Positions 33,546-43,569 of a DNA stretch of 64,000 bases are shown one piece after another. Below the pieces are notes generated by a model. That model saw only the letters and a program-made list of their open reading frames with translations, did not search any database and was not told the origin of the DNA. The first letter of the stretch is position 1. Every line of letters begins with the position of its first letter. The DNA is from Hymenopus coronatus (taxonomy: Eukaryota > Arthropoda > Insecta > Mantodea > Hymenopodidae). The DNA is taken from NCBI GenBank assembly GCA_030762935.1, contig CM060890.1, positions 69,430,265-69,494,264 on the forward strand, written 5' to 3'. The translations under genes and the position numbers were made by a program.

Positions 33546-34323
33546 AATCTATGTGTTCCGGTCACATGACTTTCTCTACATCTCGGTAACAAAGTATTGT
33601 TAATTAGCTTATTCTTCTAGCTACTGCATGATAATCGAGATAAACCTTAGCAGAAACGGCCTTATTGTTTGCCTTCTTGAAAGAAGAATGCAAACAAGGT
33701 ATACCCTAGACTAAAGGGATAATCAAAGCTTTTGAAAGCGGTTTCCATGTGGACGAAATTTATTTCTTTGCATTGACATGAGTTGACAAACATATGTATG
33801 TAAAAAGTACTTTAAAACTGAAATAAGTAACATCTGAAAAATGGTGAACTTCTCGAAAAAAATTTTATAACATAAATTATGTTTTTAACGAGATCTAATT
33901 TTTGTGTAGTGGGTTTAGTCTACCTCTTACAGTTTACCAGTTGTGCAAAATTCAACAAAAACTCATTCAGAATATACATTTTATTTGGCACATAAATAAT
34001 TTTACTACGTGTTATTATAATCAAAATCATTAGACCCTTTTAAAAAAATCAAAAACTTAAATTTTTTTATGTAAAGGTAGGTTGGGATGGGAGATTTTCC
34101 TCAAAACCTTCGTGTCGCATCCTTGAAAGATACTAAACTTAAACAGCATGTTTAGTATTTTATTGACTTTTCGTTTTTAAGTGAATGTGTTCACGGATAC
34201 ACACGGACCTTTTCCTAAAAATGCTTTTTTGTATACAGGGAACCCTAAAATGTGTATTTTCGGTTAAATCTCGCTGTCGAATACGTCTATCTATGTACCA
34301 TGCACTATGTAGAGATGATAAAA
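33546..34323 (+). mobile_element. HPR copy 11, near full length
   Basis: It starts AATCTATGTGTTCCGGTCAC. The hairpin end is diverged (CTATGTACCATGCACTATGT then AGAGATGATAAAA). Confidence 0.75.
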
Positions 34324-34925
34324 AAGAATAATGATTACAGCTGAGGAACGTGTAAGTATTGTAAAAGATTGAGGTGTAAAATATTCATATGCTTACGATG
34401 GCATTAGTCTTGAAATTTAGTGTAGTTTAAATGCAGGAGAAAGGCAATTTAGGTGATAGATGAACATTGTTAAAAGAATAGAAGCTACCCACTAAAAGCC
34501 TCCATAAAACAGTTCCACACAAAGCTGGTAATACAACAAGCTTCATAAACCTCTCAGGCAATTTGAATTCCATAGAACAATAAACACAGCAAACATTGGC
34601 GAGGGACATAGACCCAAAGTCCTTATAAGTCTTAAGCTACTCAGCCTTAATACCACAATTTACTCTCCGTTGTCTCCCTTATAGATCATTAAAGAACAAA
34701 ACTGTTCTATGGGCAGAAACTTCTTAAGAACAAACGTTCCTCATTAAATCAGTACTTCAAATCTATTAAGGGTTTACTATTACTGATTGCTCCGAAATGA
34801 TTGTGAACGTCTGCAGGTTTGCTAATGTGTTTTTTTTTTGTTACGATAATTTCATATGAAGAAATCAAGTTGACGAAATGTATAACTTAGTAAGATAAAC
34901 TACACCTACGAAAGAAAAAAACAAT
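34324..34925. other. No gene seen
   Basis: Directly after HPR copy 11 a frame reads MITAEERVSIVKD, faintly like a transposase N-terminus, then stops. Not enough for a call. Confidence 0.3.
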
Positions 34926-35560
34926 TGGATGTATTCCATTCGCATGAATTTCTCGAGCTGTTCCGCAAACAAACTTTTTTCCACAAAAGATTACTCTTTT
35001 ATTTACCTCATGCCAGTCGAGATCTCATGCAGAATCGATCTAATTACTTGCTTACTTGTAATTATAAGGGGTATAAGGGAATACACTAGGTTAAAGCAAC
35101 AGTCATATCTTTTAAAATCCGGTCCCTGTGTGAAACAATTGCAATTCTGTACGCATTTTTTGCCAGGAGTAAACAAAACAGAAAGAAAAATAAATAGAGC
35201 CTACCGTTTCAGAAAAGTTGAAGCACCTTAAAATTGGAACCAATAACACGGAATATCTCGGAGACAGCTAACTCTACAAAAATATAGATGTGCAATAAAT
35301 CGTATTTTTAACGAGATTTAATTGTTTTGTGTAGTAGTTTTGTATATCTATTACAGTTTGCCAGTAAGTATCTAGAGGCCTTAGAAGCTATTCCCAGAAA
35401 ATTCAGGATATACATTTTGTTTGTCATTAAAATATATTAACTATAACGTACATTTTAATAAAAATACCTTAGAACCATGTTTTAGAAAATGGAGAAATGG
35501 AGAAATGTTACATGTAAAGGATAGTTTGGATGGTCAAAAAAGTCTTAAAAGACAGACCAA
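34926..35560 (+). mobile_element. HPR copy 12, hairpin end missing
   Basis: It starts TGGATGTATTCCATTCGCAT and runs to the G-poor remnant of the G-rich tract (TAGTTTGGATGG), then stops. Confidence 0.7.
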
Positions 35561-35564
35561 ATGA

Positions 35565-36235
35565 TCCTTCCCTACTCTACTGAGATATTTGCTTTTTATT
35601 TTATTTATTTCCGAGAACATCTGTTCCCAAGTATATGTAGAACCAAATAATAATAATAAATTTGCATCAAAATTTCACAACCTGTAAGATATTTCATTTG
35701 GAAAAATGTAAATAAATCCCAAAAAATTTCCAAAGAATATTTCATGCTGTTGAATTCTGTAATGCAACTAGTTCGATTTGAAGATCGTGAGCAGCGTCTT
35801 TTTAAGCAAATTTAAAAGGATTGTGAAGAAGCCTGAAGCTCTCCTCTACTGTTTTCAAGTTTCGGAAATTGGATTCGAAAATATAGTCACTTCCTTCAAA
35901 AGTGTTGGATATTTCTCTAATAGCGTGACCTTTATGGTAAAAATTGAATGCAAGGATGGAAAATGTCACCAATTTCCAATTGGGCTTACCATAATTGTGT
36001 CATAAAATGTTCCGTTAAGTAACGTATTATGTTTTTATGTCGCCCTTGTAAGCTCATATTAAGGATATGAAGATGGAACAGATCGGTCAGAAAGCAAGGT
36101 CATACTGACATTCTTCATCAGTTAGCTCTGAAATGTGATAAATAAAGATTAGGAATTAGGAAAAACAAATTTTTATACAAATGGCTTATGATACTGATTA
36201 TCAGTTACTGACATATGTATACTTACTTCTTTGTT
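35565..36235. other. No gene seen
   Basis: A 75-codon frame (35778-36005, +) has no recognised family. Confidence 0.35.
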
Positions 36236-36239
36236 CATA

Positions 36240-37285
36240 AGACTATTTCACGCCAAGTCTGAAAGAAGCGCCTCAACAAGGCATCCTGATTGAGCCACCT
36301 GAAATGTCAATAATATGGACATTGTTATCATAAGATCCCAACTCTTCTTGTAATGCTTTAAATTGCCTATAACGAAAGTAGTTTGGTTTAATAAACTTCA
36401 CGCAGTTCACAACTACCGACAAAACATTATCAACACAGTTGATTTTTCACACAAAGCCTCCCTATGAATTATTCGGTGTATAGACCAAAGTTCAGAGCGC
36501 ACATCCATATTCCTTAAATATGTTATTAGCCTGCCAATAAGACCCTTTTCATCCCAAATAAGTTCAAAACTGCTAAAAACAACTAGCACAATATTACAAA
36601 TATCTTCACCACAAATATGCATCTTAAGAGAAACTACATTCGAAGCTCTTCAATGACATTGAATTCAGTATCAACTCCGCTCAGTTGAGTTAGATCAGTT
36701 ATGTTCGTACTGTCATCCAATGCCTGAGAAAAATACGTTAATGATACGTATTATTTTTCGCTTTTCAGTTTCTCTATATTACATCACAATGCTGCCACGC
36801 ACCTTGTCTCGGTATTACAAGATAAACTCCCTGATGTAAAAGTATCTATTACATTGGGACATACTTCCTTGGCGGATAACAACTTTTAATGTACTTTCTT
36901 TAATTAAAATACTTCATTCTCTTTGCAATGTGTTCACACATTCTATAATACATTGTACCAATATTGTCAGAACGGAGATGGTCCGAATTTGTTGTTTTAA
37001 TATATTTTAATTTCTATAATCTTGCTTCACCTGCAAGTGAAACGAAATGTAGAGTCAATTTACAATCCAGCTAATATATTCAAATTCAAATGCTGTTAGT
37101 GATTGCGTAACTGATAAACCGTATTTGTTACAATCAGTATGATGATATTTCTAAAGTGTCCTTTATAATTATTTCGGAAACCCCAAAATAATGGAGCCTA
37201 CGAATAAGACAATTTATCGTATTGTCCTCTTTAAAAATAATTATTCTTCCTCCCATTCTTTCTGGAATACGACATGTTTGGCTCG
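36240..37285 (-). pseudogene. hAT-type transposase pseudogene, copy A
   Basis: Minus-strand pieces match the transposase group that gave rise to ZBED5- and GTF2IRD2-like genes: CPNVIDTFTSGSLSCNTET, FSQALDDSTNITDLTQLSG, TEFNVIEELRM, GEDICNIVLVVFSSFEL, EKGLIGRLITYLRNMDVRSE, HRIIHREALCEKS, then after a frameshift NCVKFIKPNYFRYRQFKAL. The order agrees with the RNase H-like core of that family (ALDESTDIT..., then IIHQEALC, then VVNFIRS...HRQF). Frameshifts, stops and a gap before EKGLIGRL show it is dead. The same gene recurs at 38735-39690. Family assignment is from remembered motifs. Confidence 0.75.
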
Positions 37286-37529
37286 TTTGGCTCGCCCGCG
37301 CCCTGGCCGATGAAATAGATCACTCGCCTCTTACCTAGACGGCTTGGGTTCGATCCCAGGCAACCGCATGTGAGATTTGTGGTGCACAAAGCGGCGCAGG
37401 GGCGGGTTTTCTCCGGGTTCTCCTGTTTCCCCCGCCATTGCATTCCACCGGTGCTCCATCTTCATTCCTTGTGTCATCGCCTGCAGTGCCACTATTAGTA
37501 AAAGCGGGCGTTAAACACTATTAAAAAAA
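37286..37529 (+). mobile_element. SINE-M, full length, inserted in hAT copy A
   Basis: The tRNA-like head has GCCCTGGCCGATGAAATAGA and GGGTTCGATCCCAGGCAACC (B-box). The body has GATTTGTGGTGCACAAAGCG, GGTTTTCTCCGGGTTCTCC, TTTCCCCCGCCATTGCATTC and GCGGGCGTTAAACACTATT. It interrupts sequence that is continuous in hAT copy B (39525-39560), so the empty site is visible. Confidence 0.8.
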
Positions 37530-37675
37530 TTGGAGAATCGAACCTAGTTAAACGCCACTGAATGAATGAAGGGGAAATACTTACTGCCTGGACGTGCACA
37601 AAACGTAGGAGCCGGGATAATGCGACTAGGAGACGCATATGAGCAGAAATTGGACATACACACAGGACATGCATC

Positions 37676-37802
37676 TAAAAATGCTTTTTGTGGATTCAGG
37701 AGGTCTCAAAACATATTTCCGGTGAAATCTCGGTATGGAATTTTTGAGTGGAACATAATTTATTCTCTATGTGCATTCTATATTTATGCTAGAGAAAGTA
37801 AA
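37676..37802 (+). mobile_element. HPR hairpin-end fragment
   Basis: Only the last 127 bp: AATGCTTTTTGTGGATTCAG, CCGGTGAAATCTCGGTATGG and a hairpin ending GCTAGAGAAAGTAAAA. The next full HPR begins at the very next bases (CTCTGATGTGTTCC), so the two termini abut. Confidence 0.8.
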
Positions 37803-38730
37803 ACTCTGATGTGTTCCATTCACATGACTTTCTCTACATTCTGCCACAAATTATTGTTAAAAAGTTTATGCTTATACTTACTTCATGCTAATCGAGATAA
37901 AGTTAGTAGAAATAGTCTTATTACTTGCTTCCTTGTAAGTGAAATAAGGAATAGGTTAAAACTGGTTGCTATGTGACTGAAGTTCCTTTGTTTGTATGGA
38001 CAGGAGTGAACAAATTTCTATGAGAAAAGTATAAGTTATTTAAAGCTGAAAACAGTAACAAGGAATATCTAAAACATGATCAACTCCACAAAAAGATGTA
38101 TATGACATAAATTGTGTGTTTTATCGTGGTGTACATTTTTTGTGGTAAGATGTTGTCTATTTCTTACGGTTTATCAGCTATGCAAAATTCAATCCAGAAT
38201 AAAGAGGTCTTAGAGGTGATTCTCAGAAAATGCAAAATGTATATTTTAATTGACAAGTAAATATCTTAAGTATAATACATTTTAATCAAAATCGTTAGAG
38301 CCATTTTTGAGAAAATCAAAATTTTCGATTTTTTTCTATCTAAAGGGTAGTTTTGGGGGGGGGGGATATTATTGAAAATCTTCGTGACGCATCCTTGCAA
38401 GATAACAAACTTAAATACCAAGTTTAGTATTTAACGGTTTCGTTTTTTAGGTATGCTGTCCACAGCCACAGACTCACACACACACACACTCACACACAAA
38501 CACACACACGCACACGCACGGACCCTTCCTCCCTAAAAAAGAATTTTTTGCCCAAAATTCAACTTTTAAGAATGAAGAAAAACATTGGTTCTATTTTATA
38601 TGCTTTTAGTTATTTTTGGATTCAAGGGGACCCAAAACATGTATTTCCGGTAAAATATCGATTTCGAATTTTTGGGTGGAATGCAATACCTTCTCTTTAC
38701 ATTATGTACTTAGTACGTATAGAGAAAGTA
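37803..38730 (+). mobile_element. HPR copy 13, full length
   Basis: Starts CTCTGATGTGTTCCATTCAC and ends CTTAGTACGTATAGAGAAAG. It has an 11-G tract (about 38355-38365) and an expanded CA microsatellite (38463-38518). Confidence 0.85.
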
Positions 38731-38734
38731 ATTC

Positions 38735-39690
38735 AGACAGTGGAGCTTGATATGTTATGTCCGTGCTGTAATCCAATTCCGCAGAAAAATATATTAATGA
38801 TACGTATTATATATATATTTTTTTTTTCTTTAGCTTTCCTTTATATTACTCTGCAGTTCTTCCACGCGCCTTGTCACGGTATTTCGAGATACACTCCCTG
38901 ATTTAAAAGTATCTATTACATTGGGACAATCTAGACGGCCGGGTTCGATCCAAAGCGACCGCATGTGAGATTTGTGGTGGACAAAGTGGCGCTGGGTGGG
39001 TTTTCTCCGGTTTCCCCCACCATCGCATTTCACCGGTGTTCCATCTCCATTCATGTATATCAGTGTCCAGTGTCCGCCTGCTGTGCCATAAATAGTTATA
39101 GCAGGCGTTAAACACTACCAAAAAACAACAACATTGGAGCACACTTACTCCGCGGCTATAATTAAGCAAATTTTAATGTACTTCCCATAATTAAAATAGG
39201 TACTACATTCTTTTTAAAATTTGTTCAGAAATTCTATAACACATGTTATTCAGGACGAAAGGCTTCAATATTGGTGTTTTAATATATTTGAATTTCTGTA
39301 TTCTTACTTAACAGCATGTGAAATGATTTAAATGCTAATATATTTAAATTAAAATGCTGTTACTGATGGCGCAACTGATAAAAATTATCTGCCAAGATCA
39401 GTATGATGGTATTTTTCAAAGTGCCCTTTAATAATATCGGGAACCCCAAAATAAGTGGTGTCTGTAAATAAGACATTTCTTTAGCAAAAAATATTCTTCC
39501 TCCTATTCTTTCTGGAATACGATATATTTGGTTCGTTTGAAACCTTCCTGGGTGTCGAGAATAGACCTAGTTAAACGCCACTGAATGAAGGAGAAATGCT
39601 TCCTGCGTCATTAGCTCCTATGAGCAGAGGTTGGGCACCCCAAATATACCACCCCTCGCAACACACAGACACGCATAGGACATGTTTCTA
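38735..39690 (-). pseudogene. hAT-type transposase pseudogene, copy B
   Basis: Homologous to copy A over most of its length outside the SINE. Minus-strand pieces include CPNVIDTFKSGSVSRNTV, TRRVEELQSNIKES and a degraded LDYSTDIT. The copy is cut on the left by the hairpin end of HPR copy 13, so the IIHREALC part is absent. Its reading frame is interrupted by a SINE, and the first residues of the longest frame there (38830-39054) are SINE-encoded. The far right end (39600-39692) has TAGTTAAACGCCACTGAATG in common with copy A. Confidence 0.75.
38928..39130 (+). mobile_element. SINE-M, 5'-truncated, inserted in hAT copy B
   Basis: GGCCGGGTTCGATCCAAAGC begins inside the head at the B-box. The body and GCAGGCGTTAAACACTACC follow. 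ACATTGGGA (38919-38927) and ACATTGGA (39131-39138) look like a target-site duplication, and hAT copy A has the uninterrupted site near 36852. Confidence 0.8.
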
Positions 39691-39692
39691 AA

Positions 39693-40580
39693 AATCTGGT
39701 GTGTTCCATTCACATGACTTTCTCTACATCTCTGTAATAAGTTATTGTTAAAAAGCTTATGCTTCTATTTACGTCATGCTAATCGAGAAAAAATTAGCAG
39801 AAAGTCTTATTATTTTCTTCCTTGTATGTAGAAGCGAAATAAGGGAGTACCATAGGTTAAAGAGATAGTCAAAAGCAGGTTGCTATGTGACTGAAGTTTC
39901 TTTGTTTGTATGGACACGAGTTCACAAGGTCCTGTATGAGAAAAGTATGTTTTAAAGTTGAAACCAAAAACAAGGAATATCTCAAAAGCAATCAACTCCA
40001 CGAAAAATATGTATGTAACATAAATTGTCTGTTTTAAATTGTTCTACATTTGTTGTATGCTAAGCTTTTGTCCATCTCTTACGGTTTAGCAGTTATGCAA
40101 AATTCCGTAAAATTGACCCAGAATGAAGTAGTCTTCAGCGGCTATTCCCAGAAAATTCATAATATACATTTTATTTTTCAGAAAAATATTTTTAATATTC
40201 GATATGTTAGTCAAAACTGTTAGAGCCATTTTTTAGAAAATCAAAATTTTCAAAAAAAGTTCCATGTAAAGGGTAGTTTAGGGTGGGGGGATTTTTCTCA
40301 CAATCATTGTGTCGCATCCCTGGAGGATACTAAACTTAAATACCAAGTTTGGTATTTTACCGACTTGTCGTTGTTGAGTTATCGTGTTCATACATACACG
40401 GACACACGGATACACGGACACACACACACATACATGGAACTTTTTCTGAATTTTTTTTTTTTTGGGATATAGGGGACCCTAAAACATATATTTCCGGTGA
40501 AATCTCAGTATCGAATTTTTTGGTGGAGTGCAATACCTACTCTATACACTATATACATAGTGCGTATAGAGAAAGTAAAA
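39693..40580 (+). mobile_element. HPR copy 14, full length
   Basis: Starts AATCTGGTGTGTTCCATTCA. The hairpin is well kept (CTATACACTATATACATAGT, GCGTATAGAGAAAG). CA-rich internal tract at about 40392-40432. Confidence 0.85.
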
Positions 40581-40702
40581 TGCATTTTGTGAATTCAGAA
40601 GGTCTGAAACATGCATATCCGGTGAAATCTCGGTATCGAAATTTTGGATGGAATACAATATCTTCTCTATGTGCATTGTACATACCTGTTAGAGAAAGTA
40701 AA
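40581..40702 (+). mobile_element. Extra HPR hairpin end in tandem
   Basis: TGCATTTTGTGAATTCAGAA, CCGGTGAAATCTCGGTATCG and a second hairpin ending GTTAGAGAAAGTAAAA follow copy 14 without a gap. Confidence 0.8.
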
Positions 40703-40850
40703 AATAGAACTACAATTAAATACTCGTTATATAAGCTTATAATGGATTGTTTATACTCACACTTTTATCTATGAAAGCAAACATTTTAATTTTATTTAAA
40801 GTTTTCCAAATGTATTAAAGAATCTTTAAAACGAGTTTTGCGAAATTAAT

Positions 40851-41410
40851 TTTTACTTTCTCTATACGAACTATATACATAGTGTATAGAGAAGGTATTG
40901 CATTGCACTCAAAAATTCGATACCGAGATTTCACCGGAAATACATGTTTTGAGACTTCCTGCATACAATAAATGCATTTTTAGAAAAATGTTCGTGTGTG
41001 TGTCTGTCTGTATATCTGTGTGTATGTGTGTGTGTCTGTGAGCAGCATAGCTCAAAAACCAAAAGACCGTTAAAGCCCAAACTTGTTATTTAAGTTTGGT
41101 ATCTTCCAAGGATGCGACACGAAGCTTTTTAATAAAATCCCCCTACCCCAAACTACCCTTTACATGTAAAACACTTTGAAAAATTTGATTTCCTTAAAAA
41201 TGGCTCTGACGATTTGGATTAAAGTATGGTATATTAAAGATATTTACCTGAAAAATAAAATGTATATCTTGAATTTTCTGGGAATAGCCCCTGAAGACTA
41301 CTTTATTCTGGATGAATTTTACAGAATTGTGCATGACTGCTAAACCGTAAGAGATAGGGGAAAACTTACCACACAGAAAATGTAGCTCACGATAAAACAC
41401 ACAAATTTGT

Positions 41411-41472
<62 letters not shown>

Positions 41473-41778
41473 TTCGTGGAGTTGATCATTTTTAAGAAAG
41501 TCCTAGTTTTTCGTTTTAGCTTTGAAAAAAAATAATTTTCTCATACAGGAATTTCTTAACTCCTGTTCATACAAACAAAGGAACTTCAGTTACATAGCAA
41601 GCAGCTTTTGGCTATTATTTAACCTATGGAACTCCCTCATTACGCTTCTACTTACAAGGGAGCAAGTAATAAGACTATTTCTGCTAATTAGCATGAAGTA
41701 AATAGAAGCATAAGCTTTTTAACTACAATTTGTTGCGAGATGTACAGAAAGTCATGTGAATGGAACACATCAGATTTT
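40851..41778 (-). mobile_element. HPR copy 15, full length with (AT)n expansion
   Basis: Starts TTTTACTTTCTCTATACGAA and ends GAATGGAACACATCAGATT. It faces copy 14 hairpin to hairpin with about 150 bp between. TG-rich tract at 40993-41040 and (AT)n at 41414-41469, at the spot where other copies read TTATGTTATATACAT. Confidence 0.85.
41414..41469. repeat. (AT)n microsatellite inside HPR copy 15
   Basis: A 56-bp AT dinucleotide run grown from the short ATATA word of the element. Confidence 0.9.
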
Positions 41779-41779
41779 A

Positions 41780-42376
41780 TTATTCGTGTATGCACTCTTA
41801 AAAGTTATTCAGCAAAACGGAGTCGTGAAACACATGCTTTAAACTATTTGTTTTTTCAAACTATATATCAATACAAGGAATATAAATTGCAGTGGCCATG
41901 GTACTGATGGATTGGTTAACACGCCTGGTAAGTGTGTCCTCAAAGTATTCGACGTATAAGAAATGCCCTTGATTTGTAAACTTGAATGTTTAAAATTGCC
42001 TATGCATGCTATTGCTTCTGAAATATTTGAGTTTTATAAAATATTTGGTAGAGAAGAGAGGGATATTATAGCAATAATATCAACGAAAGGCTGCAAATGC
42101 AGCATAGTTGAAACATTACTATTTTAAGAACAAATAAGGACAATTATTCTTATAAAAATGAAGACTACTCGTATGATTTCTCTACCCATTCTTATACAAA
42201 TTATTGTTACCAATGCTTCTTCTCGTTCTTTTTAATTCATTTAAATATTATTAGAAATATTTCGTTCTACACAAAATGAGAATATGGAAACACAGTAGGC
42301 TTAAGTAATTAACGTATCTTTTGGGACTTCTGATGATTGTTAAATCCGTTATTTTTAGATTGTCTTTAGAAAATAA
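41780..42376. other. No gene seen
   Basis: AT-rich spacer between HPR copies. Confidence 0.35.
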
Positions 42377-43169
42377 AATCTGATGTGTTCCATTCACATG
42401 ACTTTCTATAGCTGTTCCATACACAAGGTGTTCTTACAAAACATTGTTCCTTTATGTACATTATGTTAATCAAGACAAACATTTGGAGAACGGTCTCATT
42501 ACTCCTTGCAAGCAGAAGGGAAATAACGGAATTCAATGGGTCAAAGCGATAGTCAAATATTTTAAAAGCTGGTCGCTATGTGAAGCAATTGATGTTAGAT
42601 TGGTTTTACAAGCTACCTTTCGAAAAAAAAATGTGAAGTGGTATAAAAGTGAAACTAATAACAACGAATATCTCGAAAACGGTGAACTCTATAAGAGTGA
42701 ATCAACATGGTATTATGTGGTTTACGAGATCTACTTTTTTGAGTAGTAAGCTTTTGTCAGTGTCTCTCGGTTTAACGGTAAAGTACAATTTTGCAAAACT
42801 CATCTTGAATTACCAAGAAAATTCAAAATATGATTTTATTTGTGCTGTAAATATTTGTAATATATAGTGACTCAATCAAAATCGTTCGACATTTTTGAGT
42901 AAAACAAAATTATCCATGTAAGTGTAGTTTAAGGGAGGGATTTACTTGCAAATATTCGTGTCGCATTCTTGGGAGAAATTAAACCTTTTCGTTTATTAGA
43001 TATGCTGTATGTAGACACACACGGACGTTTTCCTGATTTTTTTTTTTCGAATTCAGAGGACCTCATAACAGATATTTCTGGTGATATCTTGACATATTTT
43101 TGGTAGAATTCAATACCTTTCCAAACTACTATGTCCATCACATGGACATATGTGCCACAGAAAGTAAAA
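42377..43169 (+). mobile_element. HPR copy 16, variant hairpin
   Basis: Starts AAATCTGATGTGTTCCATTC. The hairpin centre is TATGTCCAT/ATGGACATA with a 3-nt loop (43130-43150), changed on both arms relative to the family. Ends CACAGAAAGTAAAAG. The 100-codon frame 42444-42746 lies inside and is incidental. Confidence 0.75.
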
Positions 43170-43329
43170 GAAGAATATAATATCTTCTTGGATTTAATAC
43201 ATTTTTGGAAATTTAAAATTATAATATGCAATATCGTACCAATCATTAAAAGCACAACAAGACACAAAATAATTTCCCATACATTGTGCACTTCAATGGG
43301 TAGTATTCTTGCGTAGTACAACAGTTCTT

Positions 43330-43565
43330 GTAGTTTAACAGTTTATGATAACGGTATCCAGAATGAAGAGAAGTTTAGAGGCTATTCCGACAACATTTAA
43401 TTAAAATTGTCATGAAAATATCTGAAATATATTTTAATCAAAATTTCGTTTATTTTTAGAAAACCAAAATTAGACAAATGTTTCATGTAAAGAATAGCTT
43501 AGAGAGGAGATTTTCTTGAATATCTTCGTCTTACGTCATTGAAAGAATACCAAGATCAGGTTATT
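43330..43565 (+). mobile_element. HPR internal fragment
   Basis: Holds AGAGGCTATTCCGACAACAT, TTTTAATCAAAATTTCG and a weak G-rich tract; both ends are missing. It follows copy 16 in the same orientation and may be the remains of a tandem unit. Confidence 0.55.
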
Positions 43566-43569
43566 TTGG

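Noticed and set aside
34331..34400. Transposase N-terminus (MITAEERVSIVKD)
   Set aside because: Only about a dozen residues before a stop, with nothing family-specific following.
40349..40774. 141-codon ORF with signal-like hydrophobic start
   Set aside because: Lies wholly within HPR copy 14 and its tandem hairpin end; the same peptides appear from other repeat copies on both strands.
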